Notes under the pieces: model-generated | What the model was told of the DNA's origin: nothing | The model's input: the letters and a program-made list of their open reading frames with translations, nothing else | The model's database searches: none | Position numbers and translations under genes: made by a program | Assembly: GCF_000026945.1 (NCBI RefSeq) | Contig: NC_012866.1 | Location: 806,001 to 870,000, forward strand | Direction: 5' to 3' | Length of the DNA: 64,000 nt | From: Candida dubliniensis CD36 | Lineage: Eukaryota > Ascomycota > Pichiomycetes > Serinales > Debaryomycetaceae | Part shown: piece by piece, positions 40,620 to 49,388 of the stretch | Position numbering within the stretch: position 1 is the stretch's first letter | Layout of the letters: each line of letters begins with the position of its first letter

Positions 40620-42686
40620 ATGGCTTTAGAACAATCATTGGCCCAATTATCGTTGGCTACTGTTGCGTCACCAGAAAATGACAAGGCTTTACCCACCAAA
40701 TCTTTGATTTTCAAACCAAAGACTGCCAAAACAGCTACCCCAATTCCCCTCTTTGTTTTTGCATTACAAGATACCACCACTCCATCAAATTTGATTGCCA
40801 AATCCGCAGGTGTAAAAGAACCAAGATTGGCCAAGGATGATTTAGTAGAAGAATTTTTCAAAACCACCACAAAAGAAGTTTCCATTGCCAATTTATCCAA
40901 AGAATTAGCCGGTAAAATTAAAATTATCATTGACGATAATGTTTTGAAAGCTGCCAAGAATGAAGAATTGTTGAAATTATCTACTCAAAGTTCCGCAGCT
41001 GTGTTACCTGCTAAAACTGTGGTTGAATTTTTACAATCTACTGGTATTGAGATTATTGAAGTTGATTTTTCAGCTGAACCAACTCAAACTCCAGTAACAC
41101 CAGCATCTGCTGCTGCTGCTACCTCTAAAAAGGAAAAGAAAGATGATGCCAAATTAGAAGATGCTAAATTGATTGGTATCACTGTTGATAAAGAAAAAGA
41201 TTTTTCTTCATGGTACACCCAAGTTGTCACCAAAGGTGAAATGCTTGATTATTACGATGTTTCTGGTTGTTACATCCTTAGACCAAATTCATATTTTGTT
41301 TGGGAAACCATTCAAGATTGGTTTAATGCCAGAATTAAGAAGATGGGTGTACAAAACACTTATTTCCCAATGTTTGTTTCTCAGAGAGTTTTGGAAAAGG
41401 AAAAGGACCATATTGAAGGGTTTGCTCCTGAAGTTGCTTGGGTCACTAGAGCTGGTAATTCGGAATTAGATGAACATATTGCTATTAGACCAACTTCTGA
41501 AACTGTCATGTACCCATACTATGCCAAATGGATTAGATCCCATCGTGATTTACCATTGAAATTGAACCAATGGAATTCAGTTGTTCGTTGGGAATTTAAA
41601 CATCCACAACCATTTTTAAGAACCAGAGAGTTCTTGTGGCAAGAAGGTCATACTGCTCATTTGACCAAAGATGCCGCTGCTGAAGAAGTTTTGCAAATCT
41701 TAGACTACTATGCTGGTGTTTATGAAGAATTATTAGCTGTTCCAGTTGTTAAAGGTAAAAAAACCGAAAATGAAAAATTTGCTGGTGGTGATTACACCAC
41801 CACTGTTGAAGGTTTTGTTGCTGCTACTGGTAGAGGTATTCAAGGTGGTACATCTCATCATTTGGGTACTAATTTCTCGAAAATGTTCAATATTTCTGTG
41901 GAAAACCCTGAAGGTTCAGAAAAACCTAGAATTTTTGCTTACCAAAACTCTTGGGGGTTGTCAACTAGAGTTATTGGTGTTATGATCATGACCCATTCTG
42001 ATAACAAAGGTTTAGTCTTACCACCAAGAATCGCACAATACCAAGCTGTTGTTATCCCAGTTGGTCTCACATCCAAATCCACTGATGCTCAAAGAAAAGA
42101 AATCAACGAAGGTGCAGAAAAGATTGAACAATCTTTAAGAGCCAATGGCATAAGGGTTACTGGTGATTACAGAGAAATTTATAACCCAGGTTGGAAATTT
42201 GCTGATTGGGAATTGAAAGGGGTCCCATTACGTTTTGAATTTGGTCCTAAAGATTTGGCTGGTAATCAAGTTACCATTGTTAGAAGAAATGATGGGAAAA
42301 AATACACTGTTAAATTAGACGAATTAGACACACAAGTTCCAAAATTGTTGGATCAAATGCATGATGATTTATTGGCTAAAGCTAAACAAGAATTTGATGA
42401 GCATCGTGTTAAAGTTGATGAATGGAAAGATTTTGTTCCAACTTTGAACAAAAAGAATGTTATTTTGGCTCCATGGTGTGGTGATGCCGATTGTGAAGAT
42501 GACATTAAGGATTCTTCCGCTAAGAAGGATGATGGTGAAGAAGAAGAAGTTGATGAAAAGGCTCCATCAATGGGTGCTAAATCATTGTGTATTCCATTTG
42601 AACAACCAGAATTGAAAGAAGGTCAAAAATGTGTTAAATGTGATAGAAAAGCCGTTACCTACTGTATGTTTGGTAGATCTTATTAG
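40620..42686 (+). CDS. Cytosolic prolyl-tRNA synthetase (YHR020W-type)
   Basis: 688 residues, equal to S. cerevisiae YHR020W in length. An N-terminal YbaK-like editing-domain relic (about 1-165) precedes a Lys/Ala linker. The eukaryote-type class II catalytic domain follows, with motif 1/2 text RPTSETVMYPYYAKWIRSH (about 290) and EFKHPQPFLRTREFLWQEGH (about 315-335). The C-terminal zinc-binding domain has paired cysteines (APWCGDADCEDD and CVKCDRKAVTYCMFGRSY). It charges tRNA-Pro in the cytosol. Alongside DED81 it keeps the arrangement found in S. cerevisiae chromosome VIII. Confidence 0.95.
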   Translation: MALEQSLAQLSLATVASPENDKALPTKSLIFKPKTAKTATPIPLFVFALQDTTTPSNLIAKSAGVKEPRLAKDDLVEEFFKTTTKEVSIANLSKELAGKIKIIIDDNVLKAAKNEELLKLSTQSSAAVLPAKTVVEFLQSTGIEIIEVDFSAEPTQTPVTPASAAAATSKKEKKDDAKLEDAKLIGITVDKEKDFSSWYTQVVTKGEMLDYYDVSGCYILRPNSYFVWETIQDWFNARIKKMGVQNTYFPMFVSQRVLEKEKDHIEGFAPEVAWVTRAGNSELDEHIAIRPTSETVMYPYYAKWIRSHRDLPLKLNQWNSVVRWEFKHPQPFLRTREFLWQEGHTAHLTKDAAAEEVLQILDYYAGVYEELLAVPVVKGKKTENEKFAGGDYTTTVEGFVAATGRGIQGGTSHHLGTNFSKMFNISVENPEGSEKPRIFAYQNSWGLSTRVIGVMIMTHSDNKGLVLPPRIAQYQAVVIPVGLTSKSTDAQRKEINEGAEKIEQSLRANGIRVTGDYREIYNPGWKFADWELKGVPLRFEFGPKDLAGNQVTIVRRNDGKKYTVKLDELDTQVPKLLDQMHDDLLAKAKQEFDEHRVKVDEWKDFVPTLNKKNVILAPWCGDADCEDDIKDSSAKKDDGEEEEVDEKAPSMGAKSLCIPFEQPELKEGQKCVKCDRKAVTYCMFGRSY

Positions 42687-42901
42687 ACGAGATATAGTCT
42701 TGTGTGAGTGCTTCTATACTATTGTATAACTAATAATAATTAAAGATTTTAATGACTTAAAATAGTTTATTGAATAAAGTAGATAAAATCGGATCTAACC
42801 TCTATCCAAACAAAAAACGGGTGTGTGAGGAGGAGAAGAAAAAAAAAATCAACCTAAAAAATCCAACGAATCAGATATCGTTGATTAGCAATCTATAATA
42901 G

Positions 42902-43111
42902 ATGATTTGTCCTGGTAAAGTGATTCTGGTGCTGATCCAATTGATACTATTCATTGTTGCTGGTATCAATTGTTTTGAATTGGGGAAAGAGTTTATGGCA
43001 AACTATCCACAAGGTGATATTTATCAAATTGTGTTTCCCGGTTTAATATTTGTTACATTTTTGCTTAAACTAGTTGTTTTACCAATCAGGTCGATGTTGA
43101 CTACTCCATAG
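42902..43111 (+). CDS. Small two-helix membrane protein, unidentified
   Basis: 69 residues, ATG to stop. Two hydrophobic helices (KVILVLIQLILFIVAGINCF, residues 6-25; PGLIFVTFLLKLVVLPI, about 46-62) flank a polar loop (GKEFMANYPQGDIYQ). The loop looks real rather than random, with balanced charge. It sits in the 476-bp gap between the ProRS gene and HIS2 (tail-to-tail, 51 bp to the HIS2 stop). No family recognised; possibly an ER or mitochondrial small subunit. Confidence 0.5.
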   Translation: MICPGKVILVLIQLILFIVAGINCFELGKEFMANYPQGDIYQIVFPGLIFVTFLLKLVVLPIRSMLTTP

Positions 43112-43162
43112 AGAGAAGTGAAAAAGTTTTTAAATGTCTATAAAATATATACGTCTACGTTT

Positions 43163-44110
43163 CTATTTCCAGAATGAAGAGTTGTCGAGCTCTTTTACAC
43201 TTTTAGATTTTATCACTATTTTCTCATGATCATCTAAATCCAAATGATAAATACTTTCTAGGCCCAATGACTTCACATAATCCCAAGCTTTGGAATAAAA
43301 TATACCAATTTGTGATAATGAATGGGCATCATCAGATAAGCAAAACCTGGAATCACCATATTTAATAATTGCATTAGCAATATCTCGTTTCGGATAAGGA
43401 GTATTCCAACCTTTCCTTAAAGCAGAAGAATTAAGTTCAAACAACCCGCCATACAGTTTAACAAATTTTATATTTCGAATAATTAATTGCCAAATATCAG
43501 GCCAATCAGTTTCTAAATTCACATCTTTTGTTGGTTTACCAGTAGTTGGATCAACTTCATCCTCTGGTTGTAATAAGCGAATTAAATCGAAATGGCCGAC
43601 AACAGTAGGTTTCAACTGAGTTATAACTTTATATTGCAATTCAAAATAATCATTATATAATTCTCGAGTTGTATTACTTTTAGTGGATTCTCTTGCCTTG
43701 AGCCATAATTCCTTATTGAAATCAATGGGGATTTCATTAACAAAATGAACTGATCCAACACTCATTTGTACTTTATTCAATAATTCCTTTGAATAATTTA
43801 TATGATCAGTGTTTATTCCCTCAACTTCAAATCCAATAATTATTTTCATATTTCTACTATTATTATTGGCATATCTCAATTGTAAATCACGAGCATGATT
43901 TAAATATCTTGTAAAATCACCATTTAAGTTGTCGATAGTGTAGGATTTATCAATTTCTTCAGGATATAAAAATCTGTTGTCTAATCGAGGCATATGTTCA
44001 GTTAAACATACTATTTGGAACCCCTTTTTATAGTAGAGTTCTACCATATCATCTAAAGTGTCCACTGCATGAGACACATAATCTCCACTATGAGAATGAT
44101 GTGTGTGCAT
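43163..44110 (-). CDS. HIS2: Histidinol-phosphate phosphatase (PHP family)
   Basis: 315 residues. Starts with MHTHHSHSGDYVSHA, the HxH metal motif at the very N-terminus typical of the PHP-type enzyme. Other metal-ligand segments are VCLTEHMPRL (about 38), IGFEVEGI (about 97), VGSVHFV (about 118), VVGHFDLIRL (about 172) and LSDDAHSLSQIG (about 270). It removes phosphate from histidinol phosphate in histidine synthesis. S. cerevisiae His2 is 335 residues. Head-to-head with SLM5, leaving about 250 bp of shared promoter. Confidence 0.93.
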   Translation of the reverse strand: MHTHHSHSGDYVSHAVDTLDDMVELYYKKGFQIVCLTEHMPRLDNRFLYPEEIDKSYTIDNLNGDFTRYLNHARDLQLRYANNNSRNMKIIIGFEVEGINTDHINYSKELLNKVQMSVGSVHFVNEIPIDFNKELWLKARESTKSNTTRELYNDYFELQYKVITQLKPTVVGHFDLIRLLQPEDEVDPTTGKPTKDVNLETDWPDIWQLIIRNIKFVKLYGGLFELNSSALRKGWNTPYPKRDIANAIIKYGDSRFCLSDDAHSLSQIGIFYSKAWDYVKSLGLESIYHLDLDDHEKIVIKSKSVKELDNSSFWK

Positions 44111-44358
44111 TTATAACAGATTGCAAAAGACTTGAAAAAAATGGCGAAAGTATTTGATCCCAAATATTGTAATGTGTCAAATGGGATGAAGGTAACCTTC
44201 TAAAGGCTATTCGCAGATCAAAGAAAGCTGTGGTTTATATTGGATGGGGCACACTTTGTACATCTTCATTTGTTATCGACCGAATTGTGCGAACTGTGAA
44301 GTCGAAGAAAACAAAAATCTGCCGTAATACTACAAACGTAACCCATTTAACCACATCA

Positions 44359-45828
44359 ATGCTTGTACAGTTAAAGTTCCCACTCAAAACACTACAGCAA
44401 ATACTGCTGAAACGCTTTAACAGTAGCAGTCTAAACCCTACTATTAAAAACCAATTATCAAATCCTCCTCCAATAGGTTCAATAATAGAAGCTAGAGGGT
44501 TTGTGAAAAGTATTAGATCATCTAAAAAAGTTGGGTTTGTCGATATAACTGATGGTTCCATTAGTAATAACCTCAACATTGTCCTTCAAGGATCTGATCA
44601 ACCAAAATTTAAAGTTGGACAAAGCATAGTAGTTAAAGGAGATTGGTGTGCTGGGAAGGGGAAACAACCATTTGAATTGAAATATAATCCTGAAAATCCG
44701 CAACATACTTTTACTATATTAGGTGATGTAACTGATGATTATCCATTACAGAAGAAAGCCACTTCAATGTCATTTTTAAGAAATTTCCCTGAGATCAAGC
44801 ATAGAACTAGTACATTAGGATCATTTTTACGATTACGATCACATTTGGAATTTAAATTGATGGAATTTTTCCAATCACAAGATTTTATTAAAGTCACACC
44901 TCCATTGATTACCAGTTCTGATTGTGAAGGTGCCGGAGAAGTGTTTAAAATAGAGCCATTGAATGATAATGACCCTAAAGAGCCATTTTTCGGTAAAAAT
45001 GCATATTTGACTGTGTCTACGCAATTACATCTTGAATGTTTGGCATTAGCGTTGAATCGTGCTTGGACATTAACTCCATGTTTCCGGGCAGAGAATTCCA
45101 AAACAACAAGACATTTGAGTGAATTCTGGATGTTGGAAGCAGAAATTTCTCATGTTGTTGATGTGGATCAAGTTACAACTTTTACTGAAAATATGATAAG
45201 ATTTGTTACCAAATCGTTAGTTGAAAGCAGTAATGATACTGACCTTAATAATCTTGGTGCTGGTAATGGTAATGATTACTTGATTGGAACTTATATTGAA
45301 AAAGATGTTGTTCAATCGAGGTGGTCAAATATATTGAGTGCAGAAAGATGGCCACGCATGACATACACTGAAGCAATTGGCTATTTGAACAAAATATTGC
45401 CTCAAGACGAAAAACTTACATGGGGGGATTCATTGCAATTAAAACATGAAAGGCTTTTGGCAGAAAAAAGTCCAATATTTATAACTGATTATCCTGAAAC
45501 TCAAAAACCATTTTATATGTTAAAATCAGCAAATTATAACCTTGAAAAACCAACAGTGGCCTGTTTTGATTTATTAGTTCCTGAATTTGGAGAATTAGCA
45601 GGAGGATCTATGAGAGAACATGATTATGAGGTATTGTTAGCAAACATGAAACAAGATAATATGAATATTGAAGATATCGAATGGTATTTAAACTTACGTA
45701 AGCAAGGAACGATCCCACATGGTGGTTTTGGATTAGGATTTGAGAGATTAATAACTTATTTGGCTGGTTATGATAATGTAAGAGATATTTCTGCTTTCCC
45801 AAGAGCACCTGAGTTGTGCAACTGTTAA
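44359..45828 (+). CDS. SLM5: Mitochondrial asparaginyl-tRNA synthetase
   Basis: 489 residues from MLVQLKFPLKTLQQILLKRF. The 43 codons before this ATG are open but start with GTG and run into the HIS2 promoter. The N-terminus is basic and amphipathic, as expected for a mitochondrial presequence. An OB-fold domain and a class IIb catalytic domain follow, with motif 2 (FRAENSKTTRHLSEFWMLEAE) and motif 3 (GGFGLGFERLITYLAG). S. cerevisiae Slm5 is 492 residues. With DED81 it forms the pair of cytosolic and mitochondrial AsnRS genes within 8 kb, but the two are only distantly alike. Confidence 0.93.
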   Translation: MLVQLKFPLKTLQQILLKRFNSSSLNPTIKNQLSNPPPIGSIIEARGFVKSIRSSKKVGFVDITDGSISNNLNIVLQGSDQPKFKVGQSIVVKGDWCAGKGKQPFELKYNPENPQHTFTILGDVTDDYPLQKKATSMSFLRNFPEIKHRTSTLGSFLRLRSHLEFKLMEFFQSQDFIKVTPPLITSSDCEGAGEVFKIEPLNDNDPKEPFFGKNAYLTVSTQLHLECLALALNRAWTLTPCFRAENSKTTRHLSEFWMLEAEISHVVDVDQVTTFTENMIRFVTKSLVESSNDTDLNNLGAGNGNDYLIGTYIEKDVVQSRWSNILSAERWPRMTYTEAIGYLNKILPQDEKLTWGDSLQLKHERLLAEKSPIFITDYPETQKPFYMLKSANYNLEKPTVACFDLLVPEFGELAGGSMREHDYEVLLANMKQDNMNIEDIEWYLNLRKQGTIPHGGFGLGFERLITYLAGYDNVRDISAFPRAPELCNC

Positions 45829-46113
45829 ACAAATAGACAATGTAATACCAAAATAGAGACTTGTAAATAGATTCCAGATAATATAGAAACAACTAGGTAA
45901 GGAGAAGTGAAATGAGATTGTTATATAGTTATGGTATGGAACACTGATTTGTTTGAACAGAGTGCACGACTAAATTGTTAGTAAAACGAAAATTTTTCAG
46001 AATTCTCTTTTGTTTGCCATTCGAGCGGTTGAATTTTTAAACCTTTCAACAAATAGCAACCCTTTTCACATACTCCCTTCTTTAATTAGAATAATATCAT
46101 CACATAACTCAAT

Positions 46114-46473
46114 ATGGATCAATTAAACGTTAAAGAACAACAAGAATTTCAACAAATAGTTGAACAAAAACAAATGAAAGATTTCATGAATTTATATTCC
46201 AATTTGGTTTCAAGATGTTTTGATGATTGTGTTAATGATTTCACTTCTAATAGTTTAACTTCAAAAGAATCTTCATGTATTGCTAAATGTTCTGAAAAAT
46301 TCTTGAAACATAGTGAACGTGTTGGTCAAAGATTCCAAGAACAAAAGTATGTTGATTTACTAATAGAAATAGCAGACTATATGTTGTCGTTGATGATGAT
46401 GATAGTTAATATTTATTATCAGAATATACTAACTTATTATAGTGCTTTATTGATGCAACAAGGTCCAAAATAG
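46114..46473 (+). CDS. TIM9: Mitochondrial inner-membrane translocase chaperone Tim9 (two exons)
   Basis: Exon 1 46114-46346, intron 46347-46442, exon 2 46443-46473. The spliced product has 87 residues, equal to S. cerevisiae Tim9. The protein starts [13 protein letters not shown] and has the twin CX3C motifs (CFDDC and CIAKC, about residues 35-39 and 59-63). The end reads [16 protein letters not shown] after splicing, which matches the family. Without splicing the frame stays open by chance and gives a 119-residue protein with a hydrophobic insert that no small Tim has. Tim9 pairs with Tim10 as a hexameric chaperone in the intermembrane space, escorting carrier proteins to TIM22. Confidence 0.93.
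   Translation: MDQLNVKEQQEFQQIVEQKQMKDFMNLYSNLVSRCFDDCVNDFTSNSLTSKESSCIAKCSEKFLKHSERVGQRFQEQKYVDLLIEIADYMLSLMMMIVNIYYQNILTYYSALLMQQGPK
46347..46442 (+). other. TIM9: Intron in TIM9 (96 bp)
   Basis: Perfect yeast signals: 5' site GTATGT at 46347, branch point TACTAAC at about 46427-46433, 3' site TAG ending at 46442. Removing it restores the conserved C-terminus. The length, 96, is divisible by three with no in-frame stop, which is why the unspliced frame looks like a longer ORF. Confidence 0.93.
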
Positions 46474-46896
46474 AGTTTGGTGATGAATCCTTAAAGACAA
46501 AAAGAATGAATTGAAACTAAAACTATGAATAAGAATATGAGTAAGAATAGAAGCATTTTGGTTGAGATTAGTTAATTCAGAGATCACCTTTTTCATGACT
46601 TTTTATTCATTATGATTATTATTTATTTATTTATTTATTTTTGGTTATTCAAAATATCTGTACATAAACATATATTATTTATCATAGCGTTTTTATAAAT
46701 GTAAACAAATTTATATTTAGAAGATTCACTTGTAGTGTAGTTGTTCTTTATTGATGTGAAGAGTCTTGCCCCATATTTCAATTGTCTTTGAAATTCTCTC
46801 CTCTGTTGAGGATTGGAAAAAAAAAAAAAAAAAAATAACAAAACAATCAACAGACACATAAAACATTCACAACCCATCAACAGTTTCATTTCCTTA
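46474..46896. other. Intergenic region TIM9-bromodomain gene
   Basis: About 420 bp with TTTA repeats near 46618-46640 and an A-tract at 46816-46835. No gene is supported. Confidence 0.6.
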
Positions 46897-48843
46897 ATGT
46901 CGGAACAAGTAAAGATTAATCCGGATTTGCTGATTATATTAGTTGGCTCAGTGATAAACAAATGTATCAGTGAATACAAAGGTGATTATAAGGATTGTAA
47001 GGCATCATTCCCAGTGAACAAATTCATTCAAGATTTAAATAATGTCACTCAAGAATATACCACAAAATTTCCTAATATCGATATTCATTTCCCTCAAATC
47101 GATATTAAGTTACTTTCATTCATAATCACCAAGACCTTATATCATAAATTCGTCACTGTGACTCCGGATCATGTGATTATTGATGTGCTACCTCATGTTT
47201 ATGAGAATTTTTTGAAAAATATTGTTGCTACTTCGACATTAAGGTATGCCAAATATTTATTGAAAAGTGCTAAAGATTTATATGAATTAGAACAAAAGAA
47301 TTTAAATAAAGAGAAAGCTGGGGTGCCAGTAGAGGGAAATGCACCTAAAGAAACGATTCGAGCATCACAACAACAACAGACATTAGCCACATCAAATGAA
47401 AAAGGGCAGGTACAAGTACAAGTTGAAACACAACCAAAGAGAATTCTGGAGGCGAAAAGTGCAGATGATAAGCTTGATATGACAAAAGAAGCTCAAGTTA
47501 CTTCAAAAGTACCTGAACCTACACAAGTCCAACCAAAAGCTCAAACTAATAATCGCAAAGATTCTACCGTATCTGAGAAACCTAACAAAGATGCATCAAC
47601 TTCTCAAGTATCGACTAAGGAAAATGGAAACAAAGAAAAAGTTGTTGATGAAGATCAAACAATGGAAATTGCTAAACATCAAAAGAATGAGGAACCAGAA
47701 CAAGAAGAATCTAAAGTGCAGTCTAATGCAGATCCTGACACGATGGACATTGATGAACCTCAGGAATCAGTACAAGACAAAATATTAGAGAAAACTGAAA
47801 GGGAAACTGATCGAGAAGAGCATGATCAAGAAATGTCAGACAAGAATGAGGAGGAAAATGCAGATGTGGAAGAGCCATCAAAAACAGTGGGATCTAAGAT
47901 TGAACAGCTGGAAGCAAGCAAAGTTGAAGAAAATGGAAATGAAGTGGAAGTACAATCCGAAGAAAGTAAACAAGATGAAACTGTTTCAGAGGAAAAGCAA
48001 GATGAGAAAACTGAAAAGCTGGTAGAAAATATTGAAGAGAATGATGAGAAAGCTATAGCAACCACAGAAGACGTGGAAGAGGAAAGTCTGATCACCAAGG
48101 AACCAGAACCAGAAGGCAAAGATGAAGATAAGGAAATTGAAATATCTGAACAAGGTGAATCAGATAAAGAAGTAGAACGGCCTGAGAAGATAGAAGAAGA
48201 TAATGAGAAAGAGGATGCTCAAAAACCACCATCTTCACCTGAAGAAGAATCACCTTCAATAGAAGAAATACCTTTGAAGAATGAACTGGAGGCTGAGGTT
48301 GAAGTTGTACTGGCAAGTAACAGTTCGAAAGAAACAACACCAGAAGTCAAACAACCATCAAAAAGTAATGATGACGAAAATCCACAAGAATCAACGAAGA
48401 AACCTCATCACGAGGAGGCATCACCACCACCATCTTCATCATCATCTCGTAAACGTGCTCGCTCTCGTTCTCCATTACCTGCATCAACTCAACAATACAA
48501 ACGATTCCAAAACATTGCTATTAATTTGCTTAATTCTATTCAAGAGCATCGATTTTCCTCACCATTTCTTCAACCAGTGAATGTTAAAGATGCTCCAGAT
48601 TATTATAATGTGGTTAGTGAACCTAGAGATTTGAAAAATATTATGAAAGCAGTCAAATCCAAAAATGAACCACCATTATATCAATCAGTGAAAGAATTAG
48701 AACGAGATATTATGTTGATGTTTGCTAATTGTATAATGTATAATCAATCTGGTGATGATTTAGTGGAATTGACCAAGACCATGAAACAAGATATTAGTGA
48801 ATTATTTAAAATGTTTGAAGAAGCCGAAGAAGATATTAAGTAG
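46897..48843 (+). CDS. Bromodomain protein, possibly a Bdc1/BRD8-like NuA4 subunit
   Basis: 648 residues from MSEQVKINPDLLIILVGSVI; an upstream extension would need TTG and is mostly poly-Lys from an A-tract. The N-terminal 130 residues are ordered. A long acidic Glu/Lys/Ser-rich region runs from about 150 to 530 with no structure. A basic RS-like stretch (SSRKRARSRSPLP) precedes a C-terminal bromodomain (about 535-635). The bromodomain shows LLNSIQEHRFSSPFLQPV, the YYNVVSEPRDLKNI ZA-loop end and the acetyl-lysine-binding Asn in CIMYNQSGDD. A single C-terminal bromodomain after a disordered acidic region resembles S. pombe Bdc1 and human BRD8 of the NuA4/TIP60 acetyltransferase; this assignment is inference. 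Two-bromodomain Bdf1 is excluded. Confidence 0.8.
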   Translation: MSEQVKINPDLLIILVGSVINKCISEYKGDYKDCKASFPVNKFIQDLNNVTQEYTTKFPNIDIHFPQIDIKLLSFIITKTLYHKFVTVTPDHVIIDVLPHVYENFLKNIVATSTLRYAKYLLKSAKDLYELEQKNLNKEKAGVPVEGNAPKETIRASQQQQTLATSNEKGQVQVQVETQPKRILEAKSADDKLDMTKEAQVTSKVPEPTQVQPKAQTNNRKDSTVSEKPNKDASTSQVSTKENGNKEKVVDEDQTMEIAKHQKNEEPEQEESKVQSNADPDTMDIDEPQESVQDKILEKTERETDREEHDQEMSDKNEEENADVEEPSKTVGSKIEQLEASKVEENGNEVEVQSEESKQDETVSEEKQDEKTEKLVENIEENDEKAIATTEDVEEESLITKEPEPEGKDEDKEIEISEQGESDKEVERPEKIEEDNEKEDAQKPPSSPEEESPSIEEIPLKNELEAEVEVVLASNSSKETTPEVKQPSKSNDDENPQESTKKPHHEEASPPPSSSSSRKRARSRSPLPASTQQYKRFQNIAINLLNSIQEHRFSSPFLQPVNVKDAPDYYNVVSEPRDLKNIMKAVKSKNEPPLYQSVKELERDIMLMFANCIMYNQSGDDLVELTKTMKQDISELFKMFEEAEEDIK

Positions 48844-49388
48844 AAAAGAATATTGTGATAGAAGATTATAGTTTTAAGCAATATAAGCATAAACAGTGAA
48901 CAATAGAATAGAATAGGCTTTACAGTCTCTTTCTTTTTTTTTTTTTTTTTTTTGTCTCTATTTGGTTGAATAATTTAGACGAAGGAAATTAGAGTAGAGA
49001 ATTTGACAATGATTTACGGTCTTGTACATTTCGTAAATAACATCAAAACGGTATTTAAATTTATTGAATATTTTCTTGTTTAGAATTAACTCTCGTCGTC
49101 ATTGTTTATTAACTATTGTTCATCAACAACATCGTCTGTTGCTTGAGAATGTTCAATGAAGAATTCGTTCGTTAGTTAGTTAGGCCACAAAAGAATTTAA
49201 GCACAACTTTTTTTTTTTTTTTTTTTTCTTTGACTGGGAAAAATTTTACAACACAAATAAAGATAGAGAACCATTTCCCATATCTCAATCACTACTACTA
49301 TCATCACCACCACTGTCCACCGCCCATAATTTCATTGTTCAATCGTTTAATAGGCAAAAATTTATTGAATGGAGTTACTCATATTACC
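48844..49388. other. Intergenic region before SDD3
   Basis: About 545 bp with T-tracts at 48935-48953 and 49209-49227. A 53-codon upstream extension of SDD3 runs in here from a TTG but is His/Pro-rich and not conserved, so it is left out. No other gene. Confidence 0.55.

Noticed and set aside
44230..44358. 43-codon extension of SLM5
   Set aside because: Begins with GTG, overlaps the HIS2 promoter and would hide the mitochondrial presequence.
46114..46473. 119-residue unspliced reading of TIM9
   Set aside because: Perfect intron signals and the family's C-terminus show that the middle part is an intron.
46813..46896. 28-codon extension of the bromodomain gene
   Set aside because: Begins with TTG and encodes mostly the A-tract.
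47826..48119. ORF antisense to the bromodomain gene
   Set aside because: Ser/Phe-rich mirror of a Glu/Lys-rich coding region.
49230..49388. 53-codon extension of SDD3
   Set aside because: Begins with TTG; His/Pro-rich and not part of the family's N-terminus.
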